NCBI GenBank assembly: GCA_900315435.1
Contig: OMYY01000015.1
Coordinates: 1 to 60,065 of the forward strand
Direction: 5' to 3'
DNA: 60,065 nt
Origin: an uncultured Spirochaetaceae bacterium
GTDB lineage: Bacteria > Spirochaetota > Spirochaetia > Sphaerochaetales > Sphaerochaetaceae
Below are positions 1 through 7,468 of this stretch, piece after piece. The notes beneath the pieces are model-generated. The model was not told the DNA's origin. It saw only the letters and a list, made by a program, of their open reading frames with translations, and did no database searches. The first letter of the stretch is position 1; every line of letters starts with the position of its first letter. Both the position numbers and the translations under genes were made by a program.

Positions 1-7
1 GGCAACC

Positions 8-50
8 CATATGCGGTCCCGCATGTGGCCGGATGCGGAACTTGCCGCAT
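8..50. repeat. Two adjacent ATGCGG/CCGCAT hairpins
   Basis: Two short inverted repeats lie side by side at the window edge. The first pairs ATGCGG (11-16) with CCGCAT (19-24) and extends outward to 8-27 with one wobble pair. The second pairs ATGCGG (33-38) with CCGCAT (45-50) around a six-base loop. Both arms are the same hexamer, so the copies are related. No T tract follows. They could be a small dispersed repeat or the 3' end of a gene to the left. I see no gene between here and 254. Confidence 0.35.
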
Positions 51-254
51 GCAATTGCCGCCCGTAGGAAGGCGGGGTCAACGGAATTGTCTGGCAACGA
101 GAAGCTCTCCCGCGTGCATATCGTTCGCTCTCAAGGCAATCAACGTACGTCTCCGGGTTCCAATGTGAGGGCAATCGGAAAACCGCCGTCCGGATGAGAG
201 ACAAGGACCGACACTCGGGAAAGGGCGTTCTTTGCCACAAGCGCACCTTGAGTC

Positions 255-836
255 ATGAGCAAGCAACTGCTTCCCATCATGACGGCGAACGGCTCGTTCG
301 GGAATCTCCGGCGGGGGGGTACGTGTACGTGGACAAGACCGCGTACCTGCATTCCCTTGTCCGTCAGGAAGGCAACATGTGCTTCCTCTCCCGTCCCCGC
401 CGTTTCGGGAAGTCCCTGACGGTCTCTACGCTTGAGGCGGTCTTCCAAGGCAGGAGGGAGTTGTGCAAGGGGCTCGCCATCGATGCTCTGGACTACGATT
501 GGAAGAAGTACCCGATTATCCACATCGATTTCACGAACTGCTGGAACAAGACGGCAGAGGGATTGAAATCTTGGCTGAAGAAGGCCATGATCCAGACCGC
601 CGTATGCTATGGCACCGCTCCATTGGACCAAGCACAGGATGCCGACGACGTGTTCTCCGATTTGATTGATGGATTGTCTGCGTTGGGGAAAGTGGTCGTG
701 CTGATTGACGAGTACGACAAGGTGCTGTCGGACAACGTCTTCTCCCCCGAGGTCGAGAAGTCGCGGCAGGTGCTGGCCTGAGGGGTTGTACCCGGCCATG
801 CAGAACAGACCAGTATCCCGTACACACGGAAAATAG
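255..836 (+). pseudogene. Frameshifted, truncated AAA-ATPase-like (DUF1703-type) gene
   Basis: This is the N-terminal third of the AAA-ATPase-like family that normally carries a C-terminal PD-(D/E)XK nuclease domain and is about 500 residues long. The natural start, reading MSKQLLPI, is at 255. The reading frame shifts by -1 at a run of seven G (313-319), and the conserved YVYVDKT and the nucleotide-binding SRPRRFGKS continue in the other frame to a stop at 779-781, through the Walker B-like VVLIDEYDK. A second shift just after the stop restores GLYPAMQN until TAG at 834-836. Nothing recognisable of the C-terminal half remains up to 1030. It therefore looks dead, although a single-base change in the G tract could be slippage or sequencing error. 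These genes are often multicopy and recombine in gut bacteria (known of the family). Confidence 0.75.
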
Positions 837-1030
837 GTACCGGATATTCCTCGCACGGTAAACGGTGTGTCGTGTCCGAACCTCTTCCGCTTCATCCCAC
901 AAACATCTGTACGGAGCCAATCATTCTTTATCCCTGACCACAGAATACCCTATTTTCTTGAATTCTGCATTCCGGATGACACCAGGCAGGCATAAGGACT
1001 CGCCCCACCCTCTTCTTTTCTGCCTGACTA
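837..1030. other. Non-coding tail of the pseudogene
   Basis: No convincing coding frame, repeat or promoter is visible between the pseudogene remnant and the converging TetR gene. It may be further decayed sequence of the ATPase gene. Confidence 0.4.
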
Positions 1031-1576
1031 TCAGAGGAATACGGAGAGCATGCGTCCGCAGAGGGTGACGCTCACGTTGGTCAGATTCTCCAGGAATTTC
1101 TCGGGGGTCGCCGGATTGGGATGCCCGATCCAGCGTCTGACGGCCGAAAGGCAAAAATCCCCGATCACGTCGCTGAGTTCCTCCAGATCCAGGGAGTCGT
1201 CGCTGGAGACATGCAGCGTCTTGTCGACAATCGGCTGGATCTGCCGACAGAAGTAGTCATGGAAGGAATGGGGACCGGACACCTCCAACGCGTTCAGGTA
1301 AAAGGTACGATTCTCGAAAAGATACCGGCAGATCATCATCGCGATGTCCTTGGTGGACATGGTCTTCAGGCACCCGTTGACCTTCTCATTGATTTCCGTA
1401 TCGTAGATCCAGTTGACCAGCTCGAACTTGTCGCGGAAATGATAGTAAAAACTCTTCCTGTTCAAGTCGCACTTCGCGCAAATCTCGCCAATCGAGATTT
1501 TCTCCAAGGGCTTTTCCGCCATACATTCTTTGAGCGAGCTCGCCAGAGCCCTCTTTGTTATCGTGGAGTTTGACAT
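1031..1576 (-). CDS. TetR/AcrR-family transcriptional regulator
   Basis: A 181-residue one-component repressor. The first 50 residues form the TetR helix-turn-helix: KISIGEICAKCDLNRKSFYYHF contains the recognition helix NRKSFYYHF. The C-terminal ligand-binding part resembles the DhaS-like group, with a late RRWIGHP segment; the ligand is unknown. I chose the ATG at 1576 over an upstream in-frame ATG at 1672 because the family begins close to TITKRAL and because a TTGACA/CATTAT promoter sits with its -10 box only six bases before this ATG. The first 96 bases of the longer frame would contain that promoter and a perfect inverted repeat. The repeat beside the -35 box suggests autoregulation. The adjacent same-strand gene ending at 1647 is a possible, unproven, functional neighbour. 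Confidence 0.85.
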   Translation of the reverse strand: MSNSTITKRALASSLKECMAEKPLEKISIGEICAKCDLNRKSFYYHFRDKFELVNWIYDTEINEKVNGCLKTMSTKDIAMMICRYLFENRTFYLNALEVSGPHSFHDYFCRQIQPIVDKTLHVSSDDSLDLEELSDVIGDFCLSAVRRWIGHPNPATPEKFLENLTNVSVTLCGRMLSVFL

Positions 1577-1582
1577 GTCTCC

Positions 1583-1612
1583 ATAATGGACAGGGAAAGG
1601 GTAAGTTGTCAA
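1583..1612 (-). promoter_or_regulatory. Promoter of the TetR gene
   Basis: A perfect -35 TTGACA (1607-1612), an 18-base spacer and a -10 CATTAT (1583-1588), read on the minus strand. Only six bases separate the -10 box from the ATG at 1576, so the transcript should begin at or within a base or two of the start codon. Confidence 0.6.
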
Positions 1613-1639
1613 GAAAGTGTCCAAAAACAGGACACTTTC
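1613..1639. promoter_or_regulatory. Perfect 10-bp inverted repeat, candidate TetR operator
   Basis: GAAAGTGTCC (1613-1622) and GGACACTTTC (1630-1639) are exact reverse complements with a seven-base spacer. The repeat abuts the -35 box of the TetR gene. It also lies eight bases past the stop of the gene ending at 1647, so it could be a terminator, but no T run follows it on the minus strand. I favour an autoregulatory operator. Confidence 0.5.
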
Positions 1640-1646
1640 CAGAAAA

Positions 1647-2420
1647 TTAGAGCGCTTTGCCGTCGATTGCAAGCACCTTGGCGCTGATCAGAGCCTCGCC
1701 GAACAGGTAGCAACCCTCACGGAGAGGCTTCTTGACCTGGCCCGCTCCGAAGACCACGTCGAGGTTGCCGAGAACGGTACGCACCGTCGCCACCTGGAAG
1801 GAGGAGGCGTGCCACTGGTTGTCCTTCTGTTCCAACGCCACCACTTCCCCGGCGAAGAGATTGAACTGGATCTTGTGGTCGAAGAACTCCTGTTCTTTCG
1901 GCTTCAGCCCCTCCTGCCTGCTCATCAGGTAGTTGTAAGGAATCACCTGCCCATCCTGCAGGCGGACCTTCTCATCCGTGACCGCCTCGTAGCTTTTCCT
2001 GTCGTCGAACACGTCCAGCCCGACCGGAAATGCGCTGACCGAAAGGTCGAGCTGCTGCTCGTTGGTAAACGAGGGAATGGTGGCCGGCTTCAGGATACTC
2101 GCCGCGAAACCGTTCCTGCCCGCCAGGTCCACCAGCACCAAATCAAGGGAAAGGTATCCCCGCGTCGGAATGGTGACGGCCGGTTTCGCCTGCCACAAGC
2201 TGTGTCCTTCGTAACACATGTCGCCATCGATGATGGCATCGCCACCCATGCGGAATACCAGCTCGAGCCCGCTGGGAAAGGAGTAGGTCAAATACGCGGA
2301 ACCGTCAGTCCCCACCTTCTCCTCCTTGCCCAGCGTTTTCAGCTCCCCGACCAGCCGCTCGTCCAGCTGGTCGCCCTTTCGCAGACACTCAAGACCGGTA
2401 TTGGCTAGAAACAAACCCAT
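1647..2420 (-). CDS. Conserved-looking protein of unknown function
   Basis: I do not recognise this 257-residue protein. It has no signal peptide and no transmembrane segment, and it is rich in short beta-strand-like stretches such as LDLVLVDLAG and FQVATVRTVLG, with no obvious catalytic motif. The start at 2420 is supported by an AGGAG site about eight bases upstream and by a TATGAT -10 box at 2439-2444. It lies upstream of the TetR gene on the same strand and is divergent from azlC with overlapping promoter elements. Coding quality is good: the third-position GC bias matches the neighbours. Confidence 0.7.
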   Translation of the reverse strand: MGLFLANTGLECLRKGDQLDERLVGELKTLGKEEKVGTDGSAYLTYSFPSGLELVFRMGGDAIIDGDMCYEGHSLWQAKPAVTIPTRGYLSLDLVLVDLAGRNGFAASILKPATIPSFTNEQQLDLSVSAFPVGLDVFDDRKSYEAVTDEKVRLQDGQVIPYNYLMSRQEGLKPKEQEFFDHKIQFNLFAGEVVALEQKDNQWHASSFQVATVRTVLGNLDVVFGAGQVKKPLREGCYLFGEALISAKVLAIDGKAL

Positions 2421-2438
2421 GTAAAGCTCCTGTCTCCC

Positions 2439-2486
2439 ATCATAGCACAGGGGTTCTTGAGCATGAAAGTACGAACCGGATACTAT
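2439..2486. promoter_or_regulatory. Overlapping divergent promoters, 2420 gene and azlC
   Basis: Leftward: extended -10 TGC-TATGAT (2439-2444), with a weak -35. Rightward: -35 TTGAGC (2457-2462), 18-base spacer, -10 TACTAT (2481-2486). The azlC ATG is at 2497 with no Shine-Dalgarno-like sequence in the ten bases between, so its leader would be only a few bases long. Confidence 0.45.
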
Positions 2487-2496
2487 CAGTCATATC

Positions 2497-3192
2497 ATGA
2501 ACCAGACCAATCTCACGGCGCGTGAGGGGATTGTGGACGGGATGCCCATTTTCATCGGCTACTTTCCCACCGCGATCGCATTCGGACTCGTGTGCCGGAA
2601 CGCCGGGCTTTTCCTTTGGGAATCGACCTTTTCCTCCCTCGCGGTATACGGAGGGTCCAGCCAGTTCCTCGGCGTCAACCTGCTTGTCAGCGGGGCTGCG
2701 ATCCTTGAGATCGTGCTCTCGATGGCATTGGTGAACCTGCGCTATGCCTTCGAGGGCGCGGCGGTAGCCCGGAAACTGGACAACGTGCATGGACTCAAGC
2801 GTTTCATCGTCGGCTTCTTCACCACGGACGAGGTATTCAGCATCTCGGTCCTGAAGGGCAAGCCGCTTGGCTGGGGATACATGGTCGGCCTGGAACTCAC
2901 CGCCTACACGGGATGGGTCTCGGGGACCGTCGTCGGCTGCCTGGTGGGAGCGATGCTTTCCGATGAGTGGCAGCTGGCCGTCGGGGTGACCTTGTACGCC
3001 ATGTTCAGCGCCATGTGGGCAGGCGAAGTACGCAAAGGCGGAGCCAGGATCCTCTTCGTCGGCTTGTGCGCAGGCCTGGCCAACAGCGCGCTCTCCCTCG
3101 GGCTGCATGTGGGGGCAGGCTGGTCTTTTGTCATCTCCATGCTGGGCGCCACCTTCGTCGGCGCCCTGTGCGACGGAAGGACAGAGCGATGA
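2497..3192 (+). CDS. azlC: AzlC-family branched-chain amino acid exporter, large subunit
   Basis: This 231-residue inner-membrane protein is the large subunit of the AzlCD two-component exporter for branched-chain amino acids and analogues (family knowledge). Typical AzlC features are visible: the N-terminal AREGIVDGMPIFIGYFPTA, the AVYGGSSQFLGVNLL segment and ALVNLRYAF, followed by several hydrophobic helices. The length is normal. Its stop overlaps the azlD start in an ATGA (3189-3192), so the two subunits are translationally coupled. The start at 2497 has no ribosome binding site. Confidence 0.92.
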   Translation: MNQTNLTAREGIVDGMPIFIGYFPTAIAFGLVCRNAGLFLWESTFSSLAVYGGSSQFLGVNLLVSGAAILEIVLSMALVNLRYAFEGAAVARKLDNVHGLKRFIVGFFTTDEVFSISVLKGKPLGWGYMVGLELTAYTGWVSGTVVGCLVGAMLSDEWQLAVGVTLYAMFSAMWAGEVRKGGARILFVGLCAGLANSALSLGLHVGAGWSFVISMLGATFVGALCDGRTER

Positions 3193-3506
3193 GTTCCTTC
3201 CATCAGATTCCGACCGTCGTCATCTTCCTCTGTGGTGCCCTTGCCACCATGCTCGTAAAGGAAATACCCTACTGGGTCAAAGGGCTGGACCGGCTGCCGC
3301 CTTTCCTGGTGAAATGCATGCAGATCCTGCCGATTGCCGCCATGGGGGCGTTGATCTTTCCAGGCGCCTTCCATGACTACGGCCCGCAGTGGTATGCCGG
3401 TACCGGCGCCATCGCCATAGCCTTCGCATTCGGCTACGCGAAGCGCCCGACAATCCTCGGCATCGTGGCATCCATCATCCTCTGCTACCTGCTGCTGGTG
3501 GTGTGA
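3189..3506 (+). CDS. azlD: AzlD-family branched-chain amino acid transport subunit
   Basis: A 105-residue protein with three to four hydrophobic helices, the small partner of AzlC. The segment ATMLVKEIPYWVKG followed by LPPFLVKCMQILPIAAMGALI matches the family pattern of a conserved LP..V...LP.A. The start ATG at 3189 overlaps the azlC stop, which fixes it. Longer in-frame starts lie inside azlC and can be ignored. A TatD-type hydrolase follows two bases downstream, probably in the same transcript. Confidence 0.9.
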   Translation: MSSFHQIPTVVIFLCGALATMLVKEIPYWVKGLDRLPPFLVKCMQILPIAAMGALIFPGAFHDYGPQWYAGTGAIAIAFAFGYAKRPTILGIVASIILCYLLLVV

Positions 3507-3508
3507 CC

Positions 3509-4150
3509 ATGCTGGACGCCCATTTCCATCTCCCAGTCCAGGAACAAGCGGAGGGTATTCTCTGCACCAGCCGCGCGGCCGAATGGGAAGAAGCGTTCCA
3601 CACAGCCCTTGACCGTGTCGTTCCGTCCCTCGGGCAGCTCCCCCCCAGCCTGGAAGTCGATTTCCCACGTCTTGAGGCACTCCTAGCACAAAGGGAGGAG
3701 ATGCAAATCGGCGAGGTAGGCCTGGACAAACGTTTTCCCGGCCGCGACGGACAGGCCAAGGTCCTGCAAGACTTCCTTTGCGTCGCCCGGAACATGCACC
3801 GCATGGTCTCCCTGCACGTAGTGGGTGCTGATGGACTGATGGCAGGAATCCTGGACGGCACGGTGGCGACCCTCTGGCACGGCTTTACCGGAAGCGTCGA
3901 GACCGCCAAGGCAATAACCGACAAGGGGGCGGTCATTTCCCTTGGGCCCCGCGTCGAGCGGACGAACCTCTGGAACCGGCTAAGGGAAATCCAAGGCCTT
4001 CCCTTCACGGTGGAAAGCGACCTTCCCGCCTGCGGGACGTACCACCAGTCGCTCGAAGCCTGGTACCGGAAGCTGGCTATCAGGCTCGGGTGGGAGGTAG
4101 AACAGGTCGAGGCCCATGCCTTGGCCTCGCTGAAGACCCTGCTCACATAA
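3509..4150 (+). CDS. TatD-family metal-dependent hydrolase
   Basis: A 213-residue TIM-barrel metallohydrolase of the TatD DNase-like family, somewhat shorter than the usual 250-265 residues. Metal-ligand motifs are present in order: DAHFHLP at residues 3-9, GEVGLD near 70, LHVVGADG near 110, WHGFTG near 130 and ESDLPACG near 170. The ATG follows the azlD stop by two bases, so it is probably co-transcribed with azlCD. Family members act as DNases or on unknown phosphoesters. The shortness suggests a divergent subgroup, so the substrate is open. Its 3' end overlaps the converging CBM9-like gene by eight bases. Confidence 0.85.
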   Translation: MLDAHFHLPVQEQAEGILCTSRAAEWEEAFHTALDRVVPSLGQLPPSLEVDFPRLEALLAQREEMQIGEVGLDKRFPGRDGQAKVLQDFLCVARNMHRMVSLHVVGADGLMAGILDGTVATLWHGFTGSVETAKAITDKGAVISLGPRVERTNLWNRLREIQGLPFTVESDLPACGTYHQSLEAWYRKLAIRLGWEVEQVEAHALASLKTLLT

Positions 4151-4733
4151 AGAGCAAGTCACCAAAGCAGTCGGGACGATGGAAATCGGGTTTCAGGCTG
4201 TCGACCTGATTCCAGAGTAGCCAGATTGGCTTTTTGAGCTTGTCCCCGCAGGTATAGAAGTTTCCTTGCAGGCGCAGTCCCTTCAGGTCGGTACCCTCGG
4301 GCACGACTCCCAGCGCGGCAAGGTCCAGATCCTCCCTCAAGACCCAGACAGCCCTTTGGCTGCTCCACTCCTTTACCATCACCTCGACAGGAATCCTTTT
4401 CAGAACGGACTCATCCAAAAAACGGCGGTGGTGCCTGTCGGGGCCAACGGCCCCGTGCACGGCGCCACTGGCGCTCGTCTCGATATTGACATAGTCGTCG
4501 CCACCAGCAACTTTCAGAAAGACCTCGGCACAACTGTCCTCGCAGACCTGCTGGTTGCAACCGGTCACCATGCGCCGCAGTTCCGGCTCGCTGATGGTGA
4601 AGGTTGCCAGCAAGTGGCTCTTCCGATAGCAGAGCTCCACTCTCGCCGAAACATCCTCGTATGGCTCCCATCCTCCCACCAGAAACACGTGGGAGGTTCC
4701 GACATGACCCTCTGGATAAATCGTTACCTGCAT
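4143..4733 (-). CDS. CBM9-like (DOMON-type) carbohydrate-binding protein
   Basis: A 196-residue beta-sandwich protein resembling the carbohydrate-binding family 9-like domain. The diagnostic C-terminal block is PIWLLWNQVDSLKPDFHRPDCFG, close to the family pattern W..W..P..PDFH.P..FG. No signal peptide is visible, so it may be cytoplasmic or held by a partner. The start at 4733 (MQVTIYPEG) is preferred over 4751 or 4760. A promoter, TTGCCG - 17 bases - TATCGT, places its -10 box six bases before this ATG. The GGAGG lying directly against the ATG is too close to be a normal ribosome binding site. Divergent from the lipoprotein gene at 4801. Confidence 0.75.
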   Translation of the reverse strand: MQVTIYPEGHVGTSHVFLVGGWEPYEDVSARVELCYRKSHLLATFTISEPELRRMVTGCNQQVCEDSCAEVFLKVAGGDDYVNIETSASGAVHGAVGPDRHHRRFLDESVLKRIPVEVMVKEWSSQRAVWVLREDLDLAALGVVPEGTDLKGLRLQGNFYTCGDKLKKPIWLLWNQVDSLKPDFHRPDCFGDLLFM

Positions 4734-4739
4734 GCCTCC

Positions 4740-4768
4740 ACGATACATGGTTTGCATCACAACGGCAA
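4740..4768 (-). promoter_or_regulatory. Promoter of the CBM9-like gene
   Basis: Minus-strand -35 TTGCCG (4763-4768), a 17-base spacer and -10 TATCGT (4740-4745), six bases from the ATG at 4733. The transcript would be leaderless. Confidence 0.45.
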
Positions 4769-4800
4769 GAAATCCCGTTCAATAGGTCAGGAGGTCGCAC

Positions 4801-5820
4801 ATGAAACGACTGATGATTCTCTCTGGGATGATCGCCCTTCTGGCGTTCATCGGCTGTGACGACAAGGCGTTACAGGAGGAACCCGGGCTGACCGACGCCG
4901 AGGTAAAGCTCTGCCTTACCTGTGACGCCTTTCAGGAAAAATCCATCCTGCCTGCAGGCCAGACGCTGGCCATCGCCACCTACGACATTTCCGGCACCGG
5001 ACCGGGAGGTGCCACGCTCACGCTTTCCGGCGAGGAGGAGAACGAGAGCCACACCTTCAATCTGGGCCACCTTGCCATCGGAGTCTGGCATCTTGAAGCG
5101 ACTGCCCGCAACGCGGAAGGCACATCCCTCGCGCAGGGCTCGGCCGACGTGGTGTTCACCAGCAAGACCAAGGTCGCGGAGCTTCCGCTCAACCGGATGA
5201 CAGGTGCCGGAAACCTCTCGGTCCGAGTCACATGGGCGAAGGACCAGGTGAACAAGGCAGACTTCCAGCTGGCCGCGACACTTCGGAACCAGGCCGGAGA
5301 AACGATCGCCATCAATCCCACGGTACAAGAGGGAGAAGCGACTATCGTCCGGAACGGACTTCCCAGCGGAAGCTACGTGCTTGCCCTCGAGCTGCTGACC
5401 GACGGTGCCCACGCCAGCGGCGCCACCAGCGCGATCAGGATTGTCGACGGGGCGCTCTCCAGCGGAGAAGTCGCCTTGGAAATCGGCGACCGGTCCAACG
5501 TCTTCAGCCTGACCATCCACAACGACACCTCGCTGCCGATCCAGGCGACCGTGCGCTGCGTGCCCGAAGTGGTGACGGCCCAGACTTCGCAGGTGACCCT
5601 GACCGCCGAACCGACCAATCTGGAGACACTTGGATTGCAGGCGGGAGACCTTTCCTATCAGTGGTTCCACGAGGGAACCCTGATCGCGGGGGCGAACACA
5701 GCCTCCCTGCTCCTGAAGGACAAGAAACCAGGCAGCCATCGCTACGATGTAGTGGTCACCTCCACCAAGCCAGGCTCAATCGGAAGCGTCTCCGTCACGG
5801 TACACTACCCGGTCGATTAA
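4801..5820 (+). CDS. Surface or periplasmic lipoprotein with Ig-like C-terminus
   Basis: A 339-residue lipoprotein. Residues 1-18 form a signal peptide ending FIGC, with lipid-acceptor Cys19. The rest is beta-rich: a central stretch NLSVRVTWAKDQ and a C-terminal YQWFHEGTLIAGANTAS, which looks like an Ig fold of the kind seen in bacterial surface adhesins. The same general layout recurs in the two tandem lipoproteins at 13149 and 16027, with a charged +1 strand region, a GxLSVxxxW strand and a SWY/YQW module at the end. The ATG at 4801 has a strong AGGAGG site about six bases upstream. The ligand is unknown. Confidence 0.8.
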   Translation: MKRLMILSGMIALLAFIGCDDKALQEEPGLTDAEVKLCLTCDAFQEKSILPAGQTLAIATYDISGTGPGGATLTLSGEEENESHTFNLGHLAIGVWHLEATARNAEGTSLAQGSADVVFTSKTKVAELPLNRMTGAGNLSVRVTWAKDQVNKADFQLAATLRNQAGETIAINPTVQEGEATIVRNGLPSGSYVLALELLTDGAHASGATSAIRIVDGALSSGEVALEIGDRSNVFSLTIHNDTSLPIQATVRCVPEVVTAQTSQVTLTAEPTNLETLGLQAGDLSYQWFHEGTLIAGANTASLLLKDKKPGSHRYDVVVTSTKPGSIGSVSVTVHYPVD

Positions 5821-6209
5821 AGGGCCTTGATCGCCTCGATGACACCCCGCTCGAGAGGAGCGGGGCATTTCGTCCCGACATTGATGCTGGCAACCTTGAC
5901 GGACAGGAGCGCCAGCACCTCGTCCCCACGCCTGATTGTCTGCTTAAGCACCAAAGAAAACACCTTGGCGGTCTCCACCTCGGTCTCGACCGTCAACAGG
6001 TCGTCCAGGTAACCCGGACGTTTGAAGTCGATCGTGATCGAGGAGACGACCAGGATGGTGCCTGCCTTCTGGCTGGCACTCTGCTGGATTCCGACCGTTC
6101 GCAACATCTCCGTGCGGGCATGCTCGGCGAAGTCCAGATACCGGGCATGATAGACGATGCCCTCCGCGTCGGTATCGCTGTAATAGACACGTACAGGAAA
6201 CTGGAACAT
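5817..6209 (-). CDS. ybgC: YbgC-type acyl-CoA thioesterase
   Basis: A 130-residue hot-dog fold thioesterase of the YbgC/4-hydroxybenzoyl-CoA family. The N-terminal signature VYYSDTDAEGIVYHARYLDF carries the catalytic Asp and the following YxxYLxF-like strand. It would hydrolyse short-chain acyl-CoA in the cytoplasm. It is the last gene of the dapB-dapA-dapL-lysA run: the ATG is two bases past the lysA stop, with only a weak AAGGAT site, which implies coupling. Its role in a lysine operon is not obvious and may be incidental. It overlaps the 3' end of the opposing lipoprotein gene by four bases. Confidence 0.9.
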   Translation of the reverse strand: MFQFPVRVYYSDTDAEGIVYHARYLDFAEHARTEMLRTVGIQQSASQKAGTILVVSSITIDFKRPGYLDDLLTVETEVETAKVFSLVLKQTIRRGDEVLALLSVKVASINVGTKCPAPLERGVIEAIKAL

Positions 6210-6211
6210 GC

Positions 6212-7468
6212 TTATATCCTTACCGGGGCGCCGGGAAAACGGAGCGTCGCGAAATAATCGTCTATCGTCTCCGCCCTGCGGATCATCGTCACCGTGCCGT
6301 CGGCGTGCAGCAGATACTCGGCATGGCGGAGCTTTCCGTTGTAGTTGAAGCCCATGCTGTGGCCATGGGCTCCAGCGTCATGGATCACCACGACATCCCC
6401 CTCCTGGATTTCCGGAAGCGGACGGTCGACGGCGAACTTGTCATTGTTCTCGCACAAGGAGCCGGTCACGTCATAGACATGGTCGTGCGGGGCCTTTTCC
6501 TTGCCCAGCACCGTCACGTGGTGGTAGGCGCCATACATGCCGGGACGCATCAAGTCGGCCATGGTGGCGTCCAAGCCGACATACTCCTTGTACTTGTGGG
6601 TCACGTGGCGGACGGTGGAGACCAGATACCCGTAGGGTCCGGTGATATAGCGGCCGCACTCAAAGGAGATGCCAAGCGGGTCAAGATGCTTCTTGACGAC
6701 CATCTCTTCATACAGTTTGTGGATCTCCGTGGAAATGTAGTGGATGTCGATACGCTCCTGTTCCGGACGGTAGGGGATGCCCACGCCGCCGCCCAAGTCG
6801 ATCAGCTCGATCCTCACTCCCGCCTCGTCGTGGATCTTCCCCACCAGCGAGAAGAGCATGCGGGCGGTCTCGACGATGTACTGGGCATCAAGCTCGTTGC
6901 TGGCCACCATGGTATGCAGGGCGAAATGCCTCACCCCTTTTTCCTTCATGATCCGGTAGCACTCGACGATCTTGTCCTTCGGTACCCCGTACTTCGCCTC
7001 GACCGGGTTGCCAATGATGGCATTGCCGGTGCGCTCCGGTCCCGGGTTGTAGCGGAACGAAACCATCTCGGGCAGAGAGGGAAGAAAATCGATGTGGGAG
7101 ATGTCGTCAAGATTGATGACCGCTCCCAGCTCGAGAGCCTTCGCGAACTCGTCCACCGGCGTGTCGTTGCTGGTCAGCATGATGCCACGCCCCTTCACCC
7201 CGCTCGCCTCCGCGATGTAGAGCTCAGGAAGGCTGGAACAATCGCAGCCAAAGCCTTCCTTTTCGGCCAGCAGCTTGACGATGGCCGGGTTTGGCAGCGC
7301 CTTGACCGCGAAGTAGTCACGGAAGCTGGGAGCCCAGGAAAACTCCCTGCGGAAGGCCTCGGCGTTCTCCAGAATCGCCTTCTCGTCGTACAGATAGAAC
7401 GGGGTAGGAAGCCTTCTGGCAAGCTCCAGCAGCTTCCCCTCCTCCATTGGCAGATGCTTTGTACTCAT
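6212..7468 (-). CDS. lysA: Diaminopimelate decarboxylase
   Basis: A 418-residue fold-III PLP enzyme that converts meso-diaminopimelate to lysine plus CO2. The PLP lysine is in DYFAVKALPNP (Lys56). The phosphate-binding glycine stretch DLGGGVGIPY, the ECGRYITGPYG segment and the CEN(N)D active-site loop from the partner subunit are all present. The length is normal. The ATG overlaps the dapL stop in an ATGA (7465-7468). Together with DapB, DapA and DapL this makes a near-complete short route from aspartate semialdehyde to lysine; the epimerase DapF is not in this window. Confidence 0.9.
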   Translation of the reverse strand: MSTKHLPMEEGKLLELARRLPTPFYLYDEKAILENAEAFRREFSWAPSFRDYFAVKALPNPAIVKLLAEKEGFGCDCSSLPELYIAEASGVKGRGIMLTSNDTPVDEFAKALELGAVINLDDISHIDFLPSLPEMVSFRYNPGPERTGNAIIGNPVEAKYGVPKDKIVECYRIMKEKGVRHFALHTMVASNELDAQYIVETARMLFSLVGKIHDEAGVRIELIDLGGGVGIPYRPEQERIDIHYISTEIHKLYEEMVVKKHLDPLGISFECGRYITGPYGYLVSTVRHVTHKYKEYVGLDATMADLMRPGMYGAYHHVTVLGKEKAPHDHVYDVTGSLCENNDKFAVDRPLPEIQEGDVVVIHDAGAHGHSMGFNYNGKLRHAEYLLHADGTVTMIRRAETIDDYFATLRFPGAPVRI

